DNA from: WTFY01 sp965203725
Lineage (GTDB): Bacteria > Pseudomonadota > Gammaproteobacteria > UBA4575
NCBI GenBank assembly: GCA_965203725.1
Contig: CBDBDH010000002.1
Span: 248,001-312,000 of the forward strand
DNA length: 64,000 nucleotides
Reading direction: 5' to 3'
Part shown: piece after piece, positions 60,989-64,000 of the stretch
Numbering within the stretch: the first letter of the stretch is position 1
How the letters are laid out: each line of letters starts with the position of its first letter
Made by a program: the position numbers and the translations under genes
The notes under the pieces: model-generated
The model's input: only the letters and a program-made list of their open reading frames with translations
Told to the model about the DNA's origin: nothing
The model's database searches: none

Positions 60989-63900
60989 ATGATACCCGTC
61001 TCGCCCGGATCGGACTCTAGGCAATCACCTCCCTTGCCATCTCTACAGGCTCGTGCATTTTCCAGGCGGGCGGCTCTCTCGTGTGCAATGCTTTTGATGA
61101 GTAATCTGTACGCAGGGTATGCCCATGCGGCCGACGTATGCCATAACTCGCCAGCGCAAGGGGACAGGATCGTATGTACAAAAGAGGGGGACACATCGAC
61201 CGGTAATATCGACATTGACGTCGTCGGCCTCGACATCGATACGACGGCGGATGAGGGGAGTCAAGGGACCAACGACGGCGGACATGGGGTAATTCTTAAA
61301 CACGAAGGCAGCGGGAACATTGAACTCGATATCGCCGGAACCACCACAGGAGGCACCACGACGCCGTCGACCATTGACACGACGGGCGACAGTGCTGTGG
61401 GCATTGTGCTTTGGCATGTGGATTTACAGTCCAGCAATGGCCGGTCAGGAAACATCACCGCTACACTGTCAGACACCGAAATCAATACATCAGGCGCTGG
61501 CAGCACTGGTGCACAAGGGATCTGGGCCCGCAACTCGGGCAATGGCCATGTGACTCTAAACCTGAATCCAGGTGTCACGATTGGTACGGGTGGAAGTAAT
61601 GCGACTGGCGTGTACCTGGTATCGGATAATGCCGTGGCAAACCAAAATAACGATGTGATCCTCAACGCTCGAGGGATCACTATCACGACACAAGGAGGTG
61701 GAACCTTATCTAACACGATCTGGGCCGAGCGGATAGTTGGACCAGGAGATGTCCGCCTGGACATCAGGGACAGCACGCTTAGCACGACAGGCGATTTCCT
61801 GTATGGAATCCGTGCCAACAACAGTGGTGGCCAAAATAGCGTTGGTGATGTCGACATTGACCTTGTGGGTGGACGCATCACGACAGGGGGCTACCTTGCC
61901 CATGGCATCTATGCGCATCGCCAGAATGACAACAGCCTTTCGGGTACCCCTTCCGGCAATATCGAGATCACGTCCCGAAACCACACCATCGAGACGACCG
62001 GCACAGCCCATCATGCGGGCCTACAGGGCACTTACTCATACGGCATACTCGCGGCTCACGAAAGCGACGGCAACACTGTCATCGACCTGGGGGAAGGATC
62101 CTCCGTGATTACGCACGGCAAGAACTCTCACGGCATCGTGACCTACCACTACGGTACAGAAAACACCCGGAGCATGGACGTTACCGTCAGCGGTACGATC
62201 ACCGTGAATGGTGAAGCCGCACAGGGCGTCCGTGTAGGAACAATCAGAGGCGGTGCCCTTGAGCGTATGGCTGCACTGGACAGTGAAGGTTACCGCCGGC
62301 ACACGGTGACGGTGAACGGACCAATCACGAGTACCGGTGAAGGCGTGTATCTGGTCAACGGCGGGCGGGTGATCATCGGACCACAGGGCAGCATCAGTTC
62401 CGGTTCGGGAATCGCGATCCTCGCAACGGGCACCGTGCCAGAGGACAACACCGACCCACAGAATATTATCCCGGCTATACCGCCGAAGCTGCGGGTCGAC
62501 CTGAACCTGGGGGGTCGACGGGTGTCGGAGGCGATTGGCGATGACTGGATTCTCAACGATGGCGGTGAAACCACGCTGGCCGTGAACAGTATCGTGCTGC
62601 ACGACGGTGCGACCGGCAATACTGGCAACACGGCAAGAAACGGCGTCTGGGATGTAACCCTGGCTAGTCCGGGTGTATCGGTCACCGACCGCACCACGGA
62701 CCCGTGGACCACGGCTGCATCCACTGCGCCTGCGGACCGTGACTTTCGGGCGGCAGATTTCAATGAGGTCGAAGCCAATTGCCCCACCGGCCAGATCGGC
62801 ACACCACCGAATTGCAGAACGCCCCCACCTCCTACACCACGTCGGCCTCCTCCTGAACCTGAACCCGAGCCCCAGGTGCATCAGGTGAATGAAGCGATAT
62901 CCGCTGGGACGGATGCCCCGGCAGGTGTGGTGGTCCAGGGGGACGGCGAGGTATACATCGGGGCGCAGGGCCGCATCGAGGCGGCCTCCGGCATCGCCAT
63001 CCTGGCCACCGGAGACGACCCGGACCTGCTGGTGGACATCGACCTCGATGGCCGTCAGGTCCGCGAGGTGATCGGGGATGACTGGATTATCAATGACGGC
63101 GGCGGCACCACCCTCGTGATCAATGACGTGAAGCTGCACGACGGGGAAGCTGGCGTAGTTCCGGAAGCCTCGGCCCCGAACGGCGTATTTAATGTGCGGG
63201 TCCTGGCCGAAGGCGTACAGGTGCTGGACCGTACAGACCCGGATCCTGCAAACTGGAACGTGAGTCTGCGGCAAGCTGGCGTTGTTGCCGACCGGGACTT
63301 TGCCTCGGCGGACTTTGTCGAGACCCGGGAGGAGCCCGAGCCCCAGCCCCCGATGCTCATTGAGGAGTACGCCCCGCGGGCAGCCCTTTATGAAGCGCTG
63401 CCCGAGTTCCTGCTGGGCCTGCAAACGAGAACACCGGGAGGTGCGTACCGGGTTCTGCTGAAGCCGCCGAGGTGGATTGAGTTGCGGGGCAGTTCCGGGT
63501 CGCAGGACTTTGATCGTTCGACCGTGGGCGCGAAGTACGATGCGGAGCATCTGGCCGTGGAAGCGGGCGGGACGGTACTGGAAAGTGAGCACTGGAATGT
63601 CGGTGCCTCGCTGCACCACGTCACGGGCTCTGCGGACGTGTCATCGCCGGTCAGGGGCGGGGACATCCGTGTGAAGGGCGTGGGCCTCTCGTTCGATGCC
63701 CACCGGCACAGTGGGCACGGCCACTATACCGCCGCCCGTGTTTCATGGACGAACTACTACGACCTGGACATCTCCTCGGACACGGTGGGACGGCTCATCT
63801 CGGAGGTGGATGCCGACTCCCTGGCCCTGAATGTGGAGGCCGGGCGGCGGATACGCCAGGGAGAGGACCGCACCTGGTACACACCGCATGTTTGGCTGGG

Positions 63901-64000
63901 CTACACGAGAGTATCGGTCGACAGTTTCATGGATGCCGTGAAGGCCCGGGCATCATTTCCGGATGCCGATCGCTACACCGCAGGACTTGGGCTGATGGCG
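60989..64000 (+). CDS. Autotransporter (type Va) with duplicated passenger module, cut at window edge
   Basis: Open for 1004 codons to the window end. The ATG at 60989 has AGGAGG just before it and gives a long signal region (hydrophobic part about residues 30-47, cleavage near AHAADV). Residues about 48-450 are a beta-helix-like passenger rich in Gly, Thr, Asp and Asn with repeating STGA/TTGG turns. Two homologous modules follow (about 460-604 and 652-777), joined by a Pro/Glu linker (about 611-631). From about 790 a C-terminal autotransporter barrel begins (LYEALPEFLLGLQTR, WIELRGSSGSQDF); about 210 residues of it are present, so 50-70 are missing. It should be a surface adhesin or similar exposed protein; ligand unknown. 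Confidence 0.85.
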   Translation, partial: MIPVSPGSDSRQSPPLPSLQARAFSRRAALSCAMLLMSNLYAGYAHAADVCHNSPAQGDRIVCTKEGDTSTGNIDIDVVGLDIDTTADEGSQGTNDGGHGVILKHEGSGNIELDIAGTTTGGTTTPSTIDTTGDSAVGIVLWHVDLQSSNGRSGNITATLSDTEINTSGAGSTGAQGIWARNSGNGHVTLNLNPGVTIGTGGSNATGVYLVSDNAVANQNNDVILNARGITITTQGGGTLSNTIWAERIVGPGDVRLDIRDSTLSTTGDFLYGIRANNSGGQNSVGDVDIDLVGGRITTGGYLAHGIYAHRQNDNSLSGTPSGNIEITSRNHTIETTGTAHHAGLQGTYSYGILAAHESDGNTVIDLGEGSSVITHGKNSHGIVTYHYGTENTRSMDVTVSGTITVNGEAAQGVRVGTIRGGALERMAALDSEGYRRHTVTVNGPITSTGEGVYLVNGGRVIIGPQGSISSGSGIAILATGTVPEDNTDPQNIIPAIPPKLRVDLNLGGRRVSEAIGDDWILNDGGETTLAVNSIVLHDGATGNTGNTARNGVWDVTLASPGVSVTDRTTDPWTTAASTAPADRDFRAADFNEVEANCPTGQIGTPPNCRTPPPPTPRRPPPEPEPEPQVHQVNEAISAGTDAPAGVVVQGDGEVYIGAQGRIEAASGIAILATGDDPDLLVDIDLDGRQVREVIGDDWIINDGGGTTLVINDVKLHDGEAGVVPEASAPNGVFNVRVLAEGVQVLDRTDPDPANWNVSLRQAGVVADRDFASADFVETREEPEPQPPMLIEEYAPRAALYEALPEFLLGLQTRTPGGAYRVLLKPPRWIELRGSSGSQDFDRSTVGAKYDAEHLAVEAGGTVLESEHWNVGASLHHVTGSADVSSPVRGGDIRVKGVGLSFDAHRHSGHGHYTAARVSWTNYYDLDISSDTVGRLISEVDADSLALNVEAGRRIRQGEDRTWYTPHVWLGYTRVSVDSFMDAVKARASFPDADRYTAGLGLMA

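Noticed and set aside
62036..63619. 527-codon minus-strand frame opposite the autotransporter
   Set aside because: The plus strand is continuously open with recognisable autotransporter features; the reverse frame is a by-product of repeats.

Overview
The window looks like a gammaproteobacterial chromosome segment of roughly 55-60% GC (judged by eye). The evidence is the outer-membrane biogenesis order lptD-surA-pdxA-(unknown)-rsmA-apaG-apaH, a mrdA-rodA-mltB-rlpA-dacA-dat-lipB-lipA cell-wall and lipoate block, the AmgK/MurU peptidoglycan-recycling pair, and glnE, hldE and a ferric-iron ABC transporter. No complete rRNA or tRNA gene was seen.

From 1 to 28 kb the content is housekeeping: a truncated thioredoxin-domain protein, lgt-thyA-folA, the lptD-to-apaH block, a membrane pyrophosphatase, the elongasome and lipoate block, amgK-murU, a membrane-anchored cold-shock-domain protein, argA, and two unknown exported proteins. 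From 28 to 42 kb there is a one-directional (minus strand) C1-assimilation cluster: ftr plus a 5-formyl-THF cyclo-ligase-like gene, then serine-glyoxylate aminotransferase, malyl-CoA lyase, malate-CoA ligase (mtkA/mtkB), hydroxypyruvate reductase, PEP carboxylase and methylene-H4F dehydrogenase (mtdA), ending in argE; ilvD lies upstream. This is most of a serine cycle, so the organism is probably a serine-cycle methylotroph or formate/C1 user; glyA, glycerate kinase, enolase, fch and ftfL are not in the window. From 42 to 51.6 kb come fbpCBA (with a Fur-like box), glnE, ilvE and hldE.

From 51.6 kb to the right edge the sequence is accessory. The 3' end of hldE is followed by a tRNA-Arg 3'-half fragment and an integrase C-terminal remnant, and a diverged 54-bp copy of the hldE 3' end recurs 6.1 kb downstream, marking an integrated island. 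Inside are an AT-rich three-gene operon (unknown 187-aa protein, ParA-like ATPase, RelA/SpoT-type nucleotide synthetase), a DarG-like macrodomain antitoxin that has lost its partner and C-terminus, and a type IV AbiEi/AbiEii pair. Beyond it lie IS remnants, an orphan HipB-like repressor with two clear operators, a DUF433 antitoxin with a nonsense-mutated PIN-like toxin, and a large autotransporter cut by the window end. The AT-rich ParA/RelA-SpoT operon is the best candidate for an undescribed defence or stress system.
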